From contig NC_088307.1 of assembly GCF_032854445.1 (NCBI RefSeq), positions 11,916,017 to 11,980,016 of the forward strand: 64,000 nucleotides of DNA, written 5' to 3'. Under the pieces are notes generated by a model, which searched no databases, had not been told where the DNA came from, and saw only the letters and a program-made list of their open reading frames with translations. The position numbers were made by a program, and so were the translations under genes. The DNA comes from Liolophura sinensis (lineage: Eukaryota; Mollusca; Polyplacophora; Chitonida; Chitonidae). Of the stretch, positions 33,931 to 44,937 are shown one piece after another (the stretch's first letter is position 1; each line of letters begins with the position of its first letter).

Positions 33931-34543
33931 AGATTTATGGCAGGCTTCAAAAACCACAAGCGACCGTGGTTGTCGATAAGAAGAGAGAAAGAACATGGGG
34001 AAACTGTATGTAATGGGCGAAGATACGGTCCCGGACATATTTCACTTATTGAACGGCAGCCAAAATTACAAAGGGAGGAAAATGGGCAACCCCCGACCAT
34101 CCGCAGGATGCTGACTGACCTTGGAACTCACAGCGATCGCATTGTGCTGCCCTAGCACGCTAATAGACCAAGCATATGGACAAAAAAGCTTAGGGCCGAA
34201 TTACTTTTAAAGAAAAGATCTCTAGAAATCAATAACTCTTTACCCATGGGAAAAAGATTACTGAAATAATGTTCCCAAACATTCCTTCCTTCTGGTGAAC
34301 ATAAGGAGTTTCTAGATACCGTGGGTATGGCTCATAAAGCCCAGCATAGTGTTCAAATATTTGAGCGCCTTTTAAGATGTTCAGTACTCTTTAACAAATC
34401 TGAAAAAATACATGAAAGTATTTTTACGCACAGTTTCAGTTTTCTGCATGGCTGACCTTACCTCATATTTTAGCTTTCCTTTAGTTTAAGTGGAAAGGTT
34501 CACCATTGGAATGCTAATCCTACTCGCTGAGGAAATACATGTA

Positions 34544-35033
34544 CAGGGTGTCCCAGAAGTCGCGCACCATCCAAAGCGGTGTGTTGCCCCATCTCTTCCA
34601 AACATAAAAACCAATTCAACTCTTTCTTGTACTGTTAGGTTATTAGCTATAATTGGGGCCTCCGTGGCTCAGTTGGTTAGCACGCTAGCGCAGCGCAATG
34701 ACCCAGGAGTCTGTCACCAATGCGGTCGCTGTGAGTTCAAGTCCAGCTCATGCTGGCTTCCTCTCCGGCCGTACGTGGGAAGGTCTGCCAGCAACCTACG
34801 GATGATCGTGTGTTTCCCCCGATCTCTGCCCGATTTCCTCCCACCGTAATACTGGCCGCTATCGTATAAGTGAAATATTCTTGAGTACAGCGTAAAACAC
34901 CAATCAAATAAATAAATAAAGATTAGCTATAATTAACTCTGAAAGAGGGAAAAAGATTTAAAATCAGTATTAAATTTGAAACACAGGGGGGAAAATGAAA
35001 ATCAGGATGGCGTGCGACTTCTGGGACACCCTG
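34544..35033. mobile_element. Mariner-like MITE hosting a SINE
   Basis: Near-perfect terminal inverted repeats of about 30 bp, starting CAGGGTGTCCCAGAAGTCGC, flanked by TA on both sides, as for Tc1/mariner. Without the inserted SINE-C (34655-34921 plus its target duplication) the element is about 210 bp with no coding capacity. Confidence 0.85.
34655..34921 (+). mobile_element. SINE-C reference copy with target duplication
   Basis: Full copy: tRNA-like head (gcctccgtggctcagttggt; B box ttcaagtccagctcatg), body (ggatgatcgtgtgtttcccc; ccaccgtaatactggccgct), 3' module ttgagtacagcgtaaaacac and AAATAAATAA tail. Flanked by the 13-bp duplication attagctataatt (34642-34654 and 34922-34934). Confidence 0.92.
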
Positions 35034-35039
35034 TACATT

Positions 35040-37310
35040 AGTGCAGGATGATTCTGTAAGATTTGAGATAGCCAGAAAGGTATAAACATGTCCTATAGTG
35101 TGCAGTGAAACAGACCTAGTGACTCACGTGGCTAAGTAGCCTAAATAAAAGTTTGATCTGCATGATGAATGATCGAGAACGAAGAGAGGCCTGTCAACTG
35201 TGGCGAGGCCGAAAAAGATGGTCTACCGCAAAGAGAAGTCCAGAGCAGTGACGAGAGTGTGATGGCTGGTAAATGGTTCCATGTAACACCACGGCTTAAG
35301 CAGTATTAAGTGAAAGTATACAGTGACGTTAATAGCAATTTATTAGACGTCACTAATCTAGAATTACTCAAAATGCTGTCTTGACATCAAATTTAGTATA
35401 CAAAAATAAAACAATGCAAAGGGGCGGCTTTAGACATGTTACATGTAGATCCTAGAACACTAAACAAAATCGCCTTACCATTTTTATCACTAACCCCTTA
35501 TTTCTGCTGGAATATACTTGAAAACTATACTCTCTATAACTGGTATAGTATGGAATATACCGGAAACCAGGTAGAACCCGGTGGAAACCCACGACCTTCC
35601 GCAGGTTGCTGGAAGACCTTCCCACGTACGCGATCCCCTATGAACGGAACCCAAGAAGTAAATCATTCTTTACACTCAAAAAAATTAATCTATTAATTAT
35701 TACAGAAAGTCTGTTGTCTGAGTCCTAGAATGTATTCTGTTATTGTAACACATTATTATATTAATCTGTTTATAATGTCTTCAGACAGGGGTTCAGATAG
35801 ACGTCTATCTAAATAGTTTATCTTCATTATAATAACAGAATACATACATACATACATAACAACATATCAATTGTTGTCCATTTTAAGCCACACAAGAATT
35901 ATACTTATACTTCATTGTATTTCTATAAATGTCTATTTGTATACATGTGTATTTGTATACATGTGTATTTTTTTATTGGCGCTCCACCTGTACCAAGTGG
36001 GATTATAGATGTACCCTTGGTCTGTCCGTCCGTCCGTCTGTTCGCTTCTCCGTTAGTCTGTCCCGAAGCAGTTTTTATGACGGTTTATCATTTTAAGCTG
36101 AAAACTGATACATAGCTTCCAGTTCAGTATGACTTGTTATGCGTTCTGGTCGAGGAGTGCATTGAAATTCTTCAATGGAAGAAGTCTGGAAATTCAGATA
36201 AAATTATAACAAAAGTACTGTATTCATAAAGTACTTTACCGTTTGTAAACAAATGTGGTGCATTTTCTTCGAAAAGTAGAGAAATAACTCCAATCAACCG
36301 TTTTCATTTTCCATGAATTACGACAAAATTGAAAAAAAATGACGTTTATTTAGTTTAACTATTTTGCAACTTTTTATGGAGATATTCATGCAACTGAAAC
36401 GAAGCGCTCAATTAATTAGCCAATCATAGTTTGCTCTTTTTCGAATACGCCTACAGGTTTAAGGGTACTGCTTGGAAGTAGGCCCCGCGCATTTTACCTC
36501 GCACCTGCAGGGCGTTGCTAGGCCAGGCATTGACATAAGATCACGAGGTTCTGACCAGCAGGATTAAATCACGAGACTGTGATAGCCACAAAGGTAGGTC
36601 ACTTCAAAAATTTCACACTGGTCACACCATATGGCTTTGTAGTACTGCCATGTGTCACATCGGGCGTTCGGACATAGTATATATGTTGATGAAAGTGATA
36701 AGATGTGACAAGTGTGTGGGTGAGTCTTACAGGTAAATTCATTGCTCTATGTATGTCAGTCTTCCAGGTGTACCCCCAAAGGTTTGTTTTAGCTGGACAG
36801 GTCGGATATTTCCTTGTACTGATTACGTGTGGCAAGCTTGGTGGTTAATCTCTTGTACAGCAGAGTGTAATTCATGTAGTTGATACGGAATACGGCGGCA
36901 ATATTTTTGTGCTACAAGCATCAGATTTCTGGTCTTGGTATAATTCTTTTTTTTTTGTAGAAACATTACCAGAAGTATTTGCTTCCATCCCTCAAATAAA
37001 GCAGCTAGAAGGAATGACATATTGTTTTTTTCTATTTCGTGACATTGCGATCATGCGGGTCGAACCACTAGATCAAAGAGAATTACCATATTGTTACACT
37101 GTTACACTCGCTTGGAATTTAACGTCACTTCCAACGTTGTTTTGATTGTATCAACTTTTGTCTTGTATTTTGACAGGTGTATGGTCTATCCACTTAAGGT
37201 TAAGCGTCCAGTTTAGAAATACCAAGATTGTCAACCTTAAGTCCGGTATGGCCCTACAGTGGATTGGGGTCACCGGTTCTCGGTTCATACGGAGGAGTGG
37301 TAATAGCGAT
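35040..37310. other. Non-genic stretch with small repeats
   Basis: No gene supported. A truncated reversed SINE-C piece lies at about 35560-35640 (acccacgaccttccgcaggt); 35690-35790 shares ctgttgtctgag...tctgttattgt with the inverted-repeat element at 52165; 36010-36100 is a tccgtccgtctgt-rich dispersed repeat. Confidence 0.4.
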
Positions 37311-37365
37311 ACGATGTCACGATGTACCCGAGTTAGTTACGATGTACTTGAGCTTTATTTAATTA

Positions 37366-37530
37366 TTTATGTATTTGATTCGTGTTTTTCGCTGTATTCA
37401 AGAATATTTCACTTATACGACGGTGGCCAGCACTATGGTGCCCAAGAAAAACCCACGACCGACTGCAGGTTGCCGGTAAATCCTCCCGCTCATGGCCGTA
37501 GAGGAAGCCAGCATGAGCTTCACAGCGACC
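37366..37530 (-). mobile_element. SINE-C fragment inside 20-bp satellite
   Basis: Reverse-oriented body (aatatttcacttatacgacg; cacgaccgactgcaggttgc; gaggaagccagcatgagct). Satellite-like gttacgatgtacctgag units flank it on both sides. Confidence 0.75.
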
Positions 37531-37654
37531 ACATTGGGAGGCTAATAACCACTTCAGCGCGAACTTGAGTGAGGTCTGAGACACAGTAGTTACGATGTAC
37601 CTGAGGTGGTTCCGATATATCTGAGATGGTTATGGTGTGAATGCCCCAGAACCG

Positions 37655-38022
37655 GCACCGATGGCTCAGTTGGTAGAGCGTCTGCTCCGATGGCAGTTGT
37701 TTTATTGGTAAATCCTGGGTCGAGTCACACCTAGGACCTTAAAAGAGGAAGTTGTAACTTCCTGGCTTGTCGTTCAACATTGAGGAAATAGTGCTATGAC
37801 TGGTTGACAGTATCACTTTAATGGCTTGAGTGAGGCGGCATAATTGCCCTCGACAAGCCGTCTCGGTAATGTAGTACAAGATAAAAGAGCGGTGGAAATC
37901 CGTCTTGCAAGAAGGAGACACATTAAACCCACATGCACTCTTAGGATTCCTTCGTCGTCATATGAATTAAAAATTGTTAAGTCCGACGTTAAACCCTGAG
38001 CACTCACTCACTCACACACTCG
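37655..38022 (+). mobile_element. SINE-B full copy
   Basis: tRNA-like head gcaccgatggctcagttggt and aaatcctgggtcgagtcaca, body with aggaagttgtaacttcct and agagcggtggaaatccgtct, tail cgacgttaaaccctgagc with ACTC repeats. Confidence 0.88.
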
Positions 38023-38443
38023 AATGCCCCTGACGTAGTTACGATGTACCCGAGCTACATGTAGTTACCATGCACCTGAGGTAATAACGATGTACCTGAC
38101 ATAATTACGATGCACCTGAGCTAGTTACGATGTACCTGCAATAAATACGATGTACATTAGGTAGTTACAATTGACCTCATGTGGTTTCTATGCACCTGAG
38201 CTAGGTACGATGTCCCCTAGGTAGCTACGTTGGACATGGACTAGTTATAGTTGGCGCCAGCGGCCGATTTTACACAAAGCAATTTAGGGTTCAGTCAATG
38301 CTTAACTTTGTTACTGAAAGTTGAAATTTTCACATATTTGTCTGAATATAACATTTCTAAGGCTCCAAGATATTCTCTAAAATCCTTTTTTTATTTGGAC
38401 TGAAGAAATAACTTTGTGGAGTCGGCCTCTTACCTAATGATGA

Positions 38444-40502
38444 GTGAGTGAGTGAAAGTTTTAACGTCGCTTTCAACAGTATTTCAGTTTTATCGCCACA
38501 ATAAAACGTCAAGTAGGCGATCTACCACGGATAATTCATTTACTATTCAGTCAAAAAGGACACCAGAAGTCACATAACAAACACAGACGGTAGTTTAAAA
38601 TCACAGCTTTCCTGCCATATCAATTGTAGAGCTGTAGTTCCAGGATCAATCCTTGATCGAGTCACACCTAAGACTTTAAAAGAGGAAGTTGTAACTTCCT
38701 CGCTTGGCGTTCAGCATGAAGGGGATAGTGCAAAGAGTGGTTGACCCGTATCAGTATAATGGATCGGGCGGGGCAACTTACTTGCCTTCGGTAAGTCGTC
38801 TCAGTGAAGCAGCACTAAATAAAAGAGCGGTGGAAATCCGTCCTGCAACAAGGAGGCACATTACACGTACATGCACCCTAATGATTCCTTCGTCGTTCAT
38901 ATGACTGAAAAATTGTTGAGTACGACGTTAAACCTCAAGCACTCACTGACTCACCAATGGTAGAGAGAAAGTCAAAAATAGTATCACTTTCTACAGAATT
39001 AAAAAGTTCTGAAAGAGAGCTCACGTGATAAAGGAATCGCGTACAGGAGCAAAGTCGCCACGGTCAAGCAATATGTGTTTGACTGTGAACCGTTGATCAC
39101 AAGCGAAGCAATGAGGAGCATTTTGTCCTTTCAACAAATACCTATGCGTAGCACGTTGTGTGACCGATACGGCACCTCCTCAAAATGCAAGAGCGGAGAC
39201 GATGCCATGAAAGGGAAGGTGCTGAACCCAACAAAACTGACGGATATTATGCAGTTTGTTGTTTGATTGGTCATCCCATTGAGCCTGAAATAAGCGCTTG
39301 ATATAGGACCAAATAAGTGAACGCAAGTCCGAATATGGAACGTCAGTTTGGGTAGTAACGGAATGCAGAGCCGCCTTCGCGGCTTCATCTGCAGCAGTAT
39401 TCCCAGGAATACTCATATGCCCGGGCACCCAACAAAAGACAATGATAAAATCTTCATTAAGTCGTTTAAACATCTCCCTGATAGACAGAATGTCTGGATG
39501 TACAGGCGAACTGGCCCCGAATTGCCTGGAGGCAGGAAAGGGAGTCAGAGGAGATGAGAAATCTGCTACCTCCTAGCTCTGTGAATGCACCGAAGTGCGC
39601 ACAAGATTGCCTTGGCTTCCGCAGTAAATACAGAACAGGAATTTGGAAACCGAGTTGAGGTTCTGGGGCCCAAGGACAGCGGCAGAAGCCACGCCATCAT
39701 CATTCTTGGAACCGTCAGTGAATATACGGTGATAAAATGGATACTTTTGAGCACATATTACTAAACTCCTGTTGGTATACTAAAGGGTTGGTGGAAGATT
39801 TCTTCAGGGAGGAGAGCGAAGTATCAACCTGAGGCTCAGGACATAACCACGGTGGATCTTCCTGGATGCGTATGGGGGTGATAGTATCCAGCCCCAAGTC
39901 CAGCTGCTTGCACATGTTCCTGGATGCGGACAACCAGTGGAGGAACAATGGATGGCTTCTGAGCATAAGTCCGGATGGAAGCCACAATCAAAGGCTGGGT
40001 TAGATGGGTTGGCTCTAAGCAGGGAGGCTCGTTTGCCTCAACATACAGACTCTCCACAGGAGAGGTACGGAAAGCACCTAATCACAACCGTAGGGCCTGG
40101 TGATGTACAGTATTGAGTTTCTTCAACTGGGGAGCGTGACGCACCTCCATAACCACTGCAGGCATAGTCTAGCTTAGAACGAATCAGTGCTCGATAGAGC
40201 TGAAGTAGGGTTTCATGATCCCCTCCCCATCGAGCACTAGAGACAACCTTCAAAATATCAAGCGCCTTTAGGCATCTGGCTCTAAGATAATTAATGTGAG
40301 ATTTAAATGTAAGGTGCTTATCGAAGATCACCCCGAGGAATTTTGCCTCCGGCACAACCTTGATGGGGGACCCATCTAAAAATACCTTGGGGTCTTCATG
40401 GGGGAAGTACTTCCGACAAAAGTGTACACAGTTAGTCTTCCTAACTGCGATTCTTTCGAAATCCACATTGAATGTCACTTATCAACTCATTAGTCTCCAA
40501 AA
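38444..40502 (-). mobile_element. Jockey/I-like LINE, 5'-truncated, with reverse transcriptase end and RNase H
   Basis: Minus-strand remnants: RT C-terminal part (KFLGVIFDKHLTFKSHINYL; YRALIRSKLDYACSGYG), then thumb-like SRSPVEE and YVEANEPP, then RNase H (FTAEAKAILCALR; FCWVPGHMSIPGNTAADEAA). Several frame breaks separate the parts. A 13-bp target duplication tacctaatgatga flanks it (38431-38443 and 40503-40515). Its 3' end reads gcgacgttaaaactttcact followed by CACTCA repeats, like the SINE A/B tails. A SINE-B is nested at 38633-38957. Confidence 0.85.
38633..38957 (+). mobile_element. SINE-B nested in the LINE 3' region
   Basis: Family-B copy from gttccaggatcaatccttga (end of head) to the ACTCACTG tail. 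Imperfect flanks caattgtagag / caatggtagag suggest an 11-bp target duplication. Confidence 0.8.
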
Positions 40503-41629
40503 TACCTAATGATGATGCACCTGAGCAAGTTATTGTGGATCTGAGCTAGTTGTTGTGGACCTGAGCCAGTTGTTGTGCCCTTAGCTACCTAGCCGTTGTG
40601 CACGTTGTTGTGCACCTGGGCTAGTTCTTGTGCGCCTGAGCTAGTTGTTGTGGACGTGACCTAATTGTTGTTCACCTGAGCAGGTTGTTATTCACCTGAG
40701 CTAGTTGTTTTGCATCTTAGTCAGTTGCTGTGCATCTGAGCTAGTTATTGTGGACCTGAGCTAGTTGTTGTGCACCTGAGATAGTTGTTGGTCACCTGAG
40801 AGAGTTGTTGTGCGCCTGAACTAATAGTTGGTTGTACACCTGAGCTAGTTGCTGAGTTAGTTGTTGTGCGCCTTAACTAATCATTGGTCACCTGAGCTAG
40901 TTGTTGGTTACCTGAGCTAGTTGTTTTGCACCTTAGGCAGTTACTGTGCATCTGAGCTAGTTATTGTGGACCTGAGCCAGTTGTTGTGCACCTGAGATAG
41001 TTGTTGGTCACCTGAGCTAGTTGTTGTGCGCCTTAACTAGTCATTGGTCACCTGAACTAGTTGTTGGTCACCTGGCCTAGTTGTTGGTTACCTGAGCTAG
41101 CTGTTGTGCCCCTTAACTAGTCATTGGTCACCTGAGCTAGTTGTTGGTCACCTGAGCAAGTTGTTGGTTACCTGAGCTAGTTGTTGGTCACCTGGCCTAG
41201 TTGTTGGTTACCTGAGCTAGTTGTTGTGCGCCTGAATTAGTTGTTGTGCACCAGAGTTAGTTATTGGTCACCTGGGCTAGTTGTTGGTCACCTGAGCTAG
41301 TTGTTACTTACCTGACCTAGTTGTTGGTCACCTGAGCTAGTTGTTGTGTGCCTTAACTAGTCATTGGTCACCTGAGCTAGTTGTTGGTCACCTGAGCAAG
41401 TTGTTGGTTACCTGAGCTAGTTGTTGGTCACCTGGCCTAGTTGTTGGTTACCTGAGCTAGTTGTTGTGCGCCTGAATTAGTTGTTGTGCACCTGAGTTAG
41501 TTATTGGTCACCTGGGCTATTTGTTGGTCACCTGAGCTAGTTGTTACTTACCTGACCTAGTTGTTGGTCACCTGAGCTAGTTGTTACTTACCTGACCTAG
41601 TTGTTGGTCACCTGAGCTAGTTAAACATT

Positions 41630-42004
41630 GGTGTACATGTATATCAGCTGTATTATTAGAAAATAAAAATCGATATAAACTTACGTAACTTCTTATGTCA
41701 AAGAAATAATTACAACTTATATACATTAATACTGAAAACTGTTGATAACAAAATTGCCAGCAGTTTTCACTGTAAAATTTCACCACACGTTTTCACAGGG
41801 TAGTCACGGTTCATCTTAAGGTGCTTACAGCGAACTGTTTTATTTCTCGATTTATTACCTAGTCAGGGCAATATATGTTTATTGCTTGTAAAACAAATAT
41901 TAGATATGAAATCAACATTATTTATATATCTCACTGTTATAAAAGTAGATTTCACATAAGCCAGCCCAGTGTCTGAAGTGCCAATTATATATGTTATGAG
42001 ATAT

Positions 42005-42089
<85 letters not shown>

Positions 42090-42560
42090 TGCTTGCATGG
42101 AAGGCGTGAATTGCCAGTTCTAAATTTTATTTATTTTAATTGTGATTCGCACTAAGAATAACAGTTCAGCTATCAGGGTTATGGCTACAACAAATTGAGA
42201 AGAGCTCAGTATACTTCACTACACATAACGATTGATTAGCAAATGCACGATGCCATGCTTAGATTATTCCTCCCCTGATGTTTTCCAACATCTCGACATC
42301 AACAACAAGTACATTTCTGTTTTAGGAAGTCTCTTGAATGCAGCCTGTCAAAAAATTTATTTATTTATTCGTTTATTTATTTATTTATCTGGTTCCATTC
42401 CTATTTTACGCTATATTGAAATTTATTGACTTATATGAAAGCAGTTATGGACGGTATATAATCGGGAAATGCGCGCTGAATTATCTTAAATGTGCCCCAT
42501 TTATCATTATCAGCTATGTCTTATCGCTTTTCTTTCATATAGGCTAACATGGCAGACTAA
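41630..42560. other. Non-genic AT-rich stretch
   Basis: Contains the (TA)n run below and a poly(TTTA) stretch at 42355-42395 that begins a decayed SINE-C-like copy. No exon supported. Confidence 0.4.
42009..42089. repeat. (TA)n microsatellite, about 40 units
   Basis: Uninterrupted TATATA run of about 80 bp, close to the midpoint of the two inverted arms. Confidence 0.97.
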
Positions 42561-42635
42561 CTCCTTCTTGACAGGAAGTCAACAAGAACCCAACACAAAC
42601 GAACCAATCATATTGGACTATCAGACATCAACACC

Positions 42636-42981
42636 ATGGACTTCTTCCGTCAGTTTATTTTACTCTTCTGGAAAAACTGGCTGCTGCAATCACGGGAAAT
42701 ATGTGTGACTGTTTTCGAGATTTTGGTGCAGGCGATTTTCGCTGCCATTATATTAGTAACTCGCATTAGTGAATCCGTGTCTGGAATGACGAGCACGACC
42801 GTGTACAACTGATTGTTGGTGGACGGTATCATTTGCGATTCGGTCAGCGATAGCTTCTCTGATGGTACAATAAGTCTACCAGACAGCAAGACAATCCTGT
42901 GCACACCGGACATACCTAGCACCCGGGTACTAATGAATAAAGCCATGGAAAAAGTGAATCTCGACAGCAATCAATCTGTAG
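42636..42981 (+). pseudogene. ABCA N-terminal exon (copy B, part 1)
   Basis: Starts MDFFRQFILLFWKNWLLQSR then TVFEILVQAIFAAIILVTRI, the conserved N-terminus and first transmembrane helix of ABCA transporters, continuing to KTILCTPDIPSTRVLMNKAM and a GTAG|gtaagt donor. A TGA interrupts the frame at codon 59. The following exons of the first half are missing: the next ABCA sequence is NBD2 at about 43975. It could be the start of a gene separate from copy B. Confidence 0.8.
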
Positions 42982-43041
42982 GTAAGTGATTTTTATAGCC
43001 AGCTATCGTTTGCTTCAATCCGTATGAAAAATAAATACTTT

Positions 43042-43290
43042 GGGCCTCCGTAAACGAGTGGTTAGCGCACTAGTGCAGCAAAACGACTCAAGGGCCTCTT
43101 ACCAATGCGATCGCTATAAGTTGGCCCAGCTTATGCTGGCTTCTCCAGCCGTATATGGGAAGGTCTGCCAACAACCTGCGGATGGTTGAGGACTTCCTCC
43201 GGGTCTCTACCCGGTTTCCTCCCACCATAATGCTGGCCGCCGTCGTATAATTGGAATATTCTTAAGCACGGCGTAAAAACATCAATCAAA
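43042..43290 (+). mobile_element. SINE-C copy
   Basis: Head gcctccgtaaacgagtggtt, body gcggatggttgaggacttcc to the tail acatcaatcaaataggtcaa. Confidence 0.75.
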
Positions 43291-43759
43291 TAGGTCAATA
43301 AAATAAAAATATGTAGATATGTAAATAAGTAGTGACTTGACATACAAGCCTATACCTTGATCTCAGTTGCCAATATTCACGATGCGCCATCAATGTAACA
43401 CGAACCCGACGATGAAAGACAAGTGTACAGGGATCGATGTTTAATTAAATTTACCAAAGTGGATCCCTTTTGATATTTAGTACGGGAGTTTCGAGTTGGA
43501 ACTCTTTTGCCGTCAAAGGTAAAAACAGTCCTGCTGTGTCATATAGCTCGTGAAAAGTGCCTGACTCCGGCACCACTATCCTTTAGGAATTTCTCAAATT
43601 CACAAACGTTCAGCACCTTACTTTTCTCCACCATTGGTCCAAATTACTTTTTATGAACGAAATTTTTCGAACGCTCATGTTATGGTGTATGTGGTCAAAA
43701 ATGGTTGTTAAATATTTTTGAAAGGTCACATGATATTGTCTACCTTTATGGATAAAAAG

Positions 43760-43971
43760 GGGGCCTCCGTGGCTCAGTCGGTTAGCGCGCTAGCGCAGAG
43801 TAATGACCCAGGAGTCTCCCACCAATGCGGTCGCTGTGGGTTCAAGTCCAGCTCATGCTGACTTCCTCTTCGGCCGTACGTGGGACGGTCTGTCAGCAAC
43901 CTGCGGATGATCGTGTGTTTCCCCCGGGCGCTGCCCGGTTTTCTCCCACCATAATGCTGGCCGCCGTCGTA
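43760..43971 (+). mobile_element. SINE-C truncated at the ABCA copy B junction
   Basis: Well-preserved head gcctccgtggctcagtcggt and body to ctggccgccgtcgtat. The normal 3' module and A-rich tail are missing and ABCA sequence starts directly (tgtcttctatttcactattg), so the rearrangement breakpoint lies inside this SINE. Confidence 0.8.
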
Positions 43972-44802
43972 TTGTGTCTTCTATTTCACTATTGTTCTGC
44001 CCATAGATTGCGGAATTATCCGGAAATGTTTCAACTTGTTTCAGATATCAGATGGAAACCCTTCACATCCAAAAGGCCAAACAGACGGTCTGATCTTGCG
44101 TAACCTCAGCAAGTTTTACGGCAACCAGTTGGCGGTGAAGAAATTATGGGTGTACCACAGAACGAGTGTTTTGGCCCCCTCGGGGTTAACGGAGGAGGGA
44201 AGACGAGCACGTTCAAAATGTTGACCGGGGAAGAAAACATGTGCAAAAGGTGATCTGAGTTTAGTGTATACAGTAAAACGGTTTCCTTAAGTTCGCCAAC
44301 ATATCTAACTTAGCTCAGTTAGTTTTCTCAAAGTGATCTGCATATGTGGTTTAAGGGTGAAAGTGGTATTCTCGGTTTCTCATGAGGCTAATACACGAAT
44401 ACAAGACTTACAGCATAGAAAGGAAAACCACAGCAGCGACGAGAATGTGATGACTGCCAAATACTTGTAATCACAGATAGCAAATTAGTAGCAAATTACA
44501 CGCCATTTATGTCGTTCTTGCAGGTGCAGCAACATGTGGGTTACTGCCCTCAGTTTGATGCATTGATTGATCAGATGACGGGCCTAGAGACGCTGACAAT
44601 ATACGGCCGTCTCCGCGGGAGTCCGGAAAAGATACCGGACATTGTCAGTCAGCTGATGAAGACACTGAAACACAATTCTACAGGTTTGTACTGTAACCTG
44701 TTTTGACTTTTTTATATCGGAAACACCTTTCCCGCGTTTAAAGATACATAAAACGTATGATTTGTAATTCTTGATATAAAGTTTAGAATACAGGTGTTCT
44801 GT

Positions 44803-44937
44803 GAGGAACCTACGGATGGTCGTGGGTTTCCCTGCGACTGTGTCCGATATCCTCCCACCATAATGGTGGCATCCATCGAATAAGTAAAACAGCCTTGAGT
44901 ACGGCGTAAAACACCAATCAAATAAATAAATAAATCG
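44803..44937 (+). mobile_element. SINE-C-like copy in ABCA copy B intron
   Basis: Same insertion as 21085-21235 and 63390-63537; AAATAAATAA tail. Confidence 0.75.

Larger units (their letters stand above)
37315..41625. repeat. 20-bp satellite (CTAGTTGTTGGTCACCTGAG), interrupted by transposons
   Basis: A long clean block runs 40515-41625; older diverged units (tagttacgatgtacctgag) occur at about 37315-37350, 37585-37640 and 38030-38250. Between them lie a SINE-C, a SINE-B and the LINE at 38444-40502, so one array was opened by insertions. Larger period copies (about 200 bp, e.g. 41130 and 41370) show recent block duplication. Confidence 0.85.

Noticed and set aside
40515-41625. CRISPR-like regularly spaced repeats
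   Set aside because: Units are contiguous 20-mers without unique spacers, in animal DNA; it is a satellite.
42650-42970. 106-codon minus-strand frame opposite the ABCA N-terminal exon
   Set aside because: The plus strand matches the conserved ABCA N-terminus with a proper donor; the minus frame has no support.
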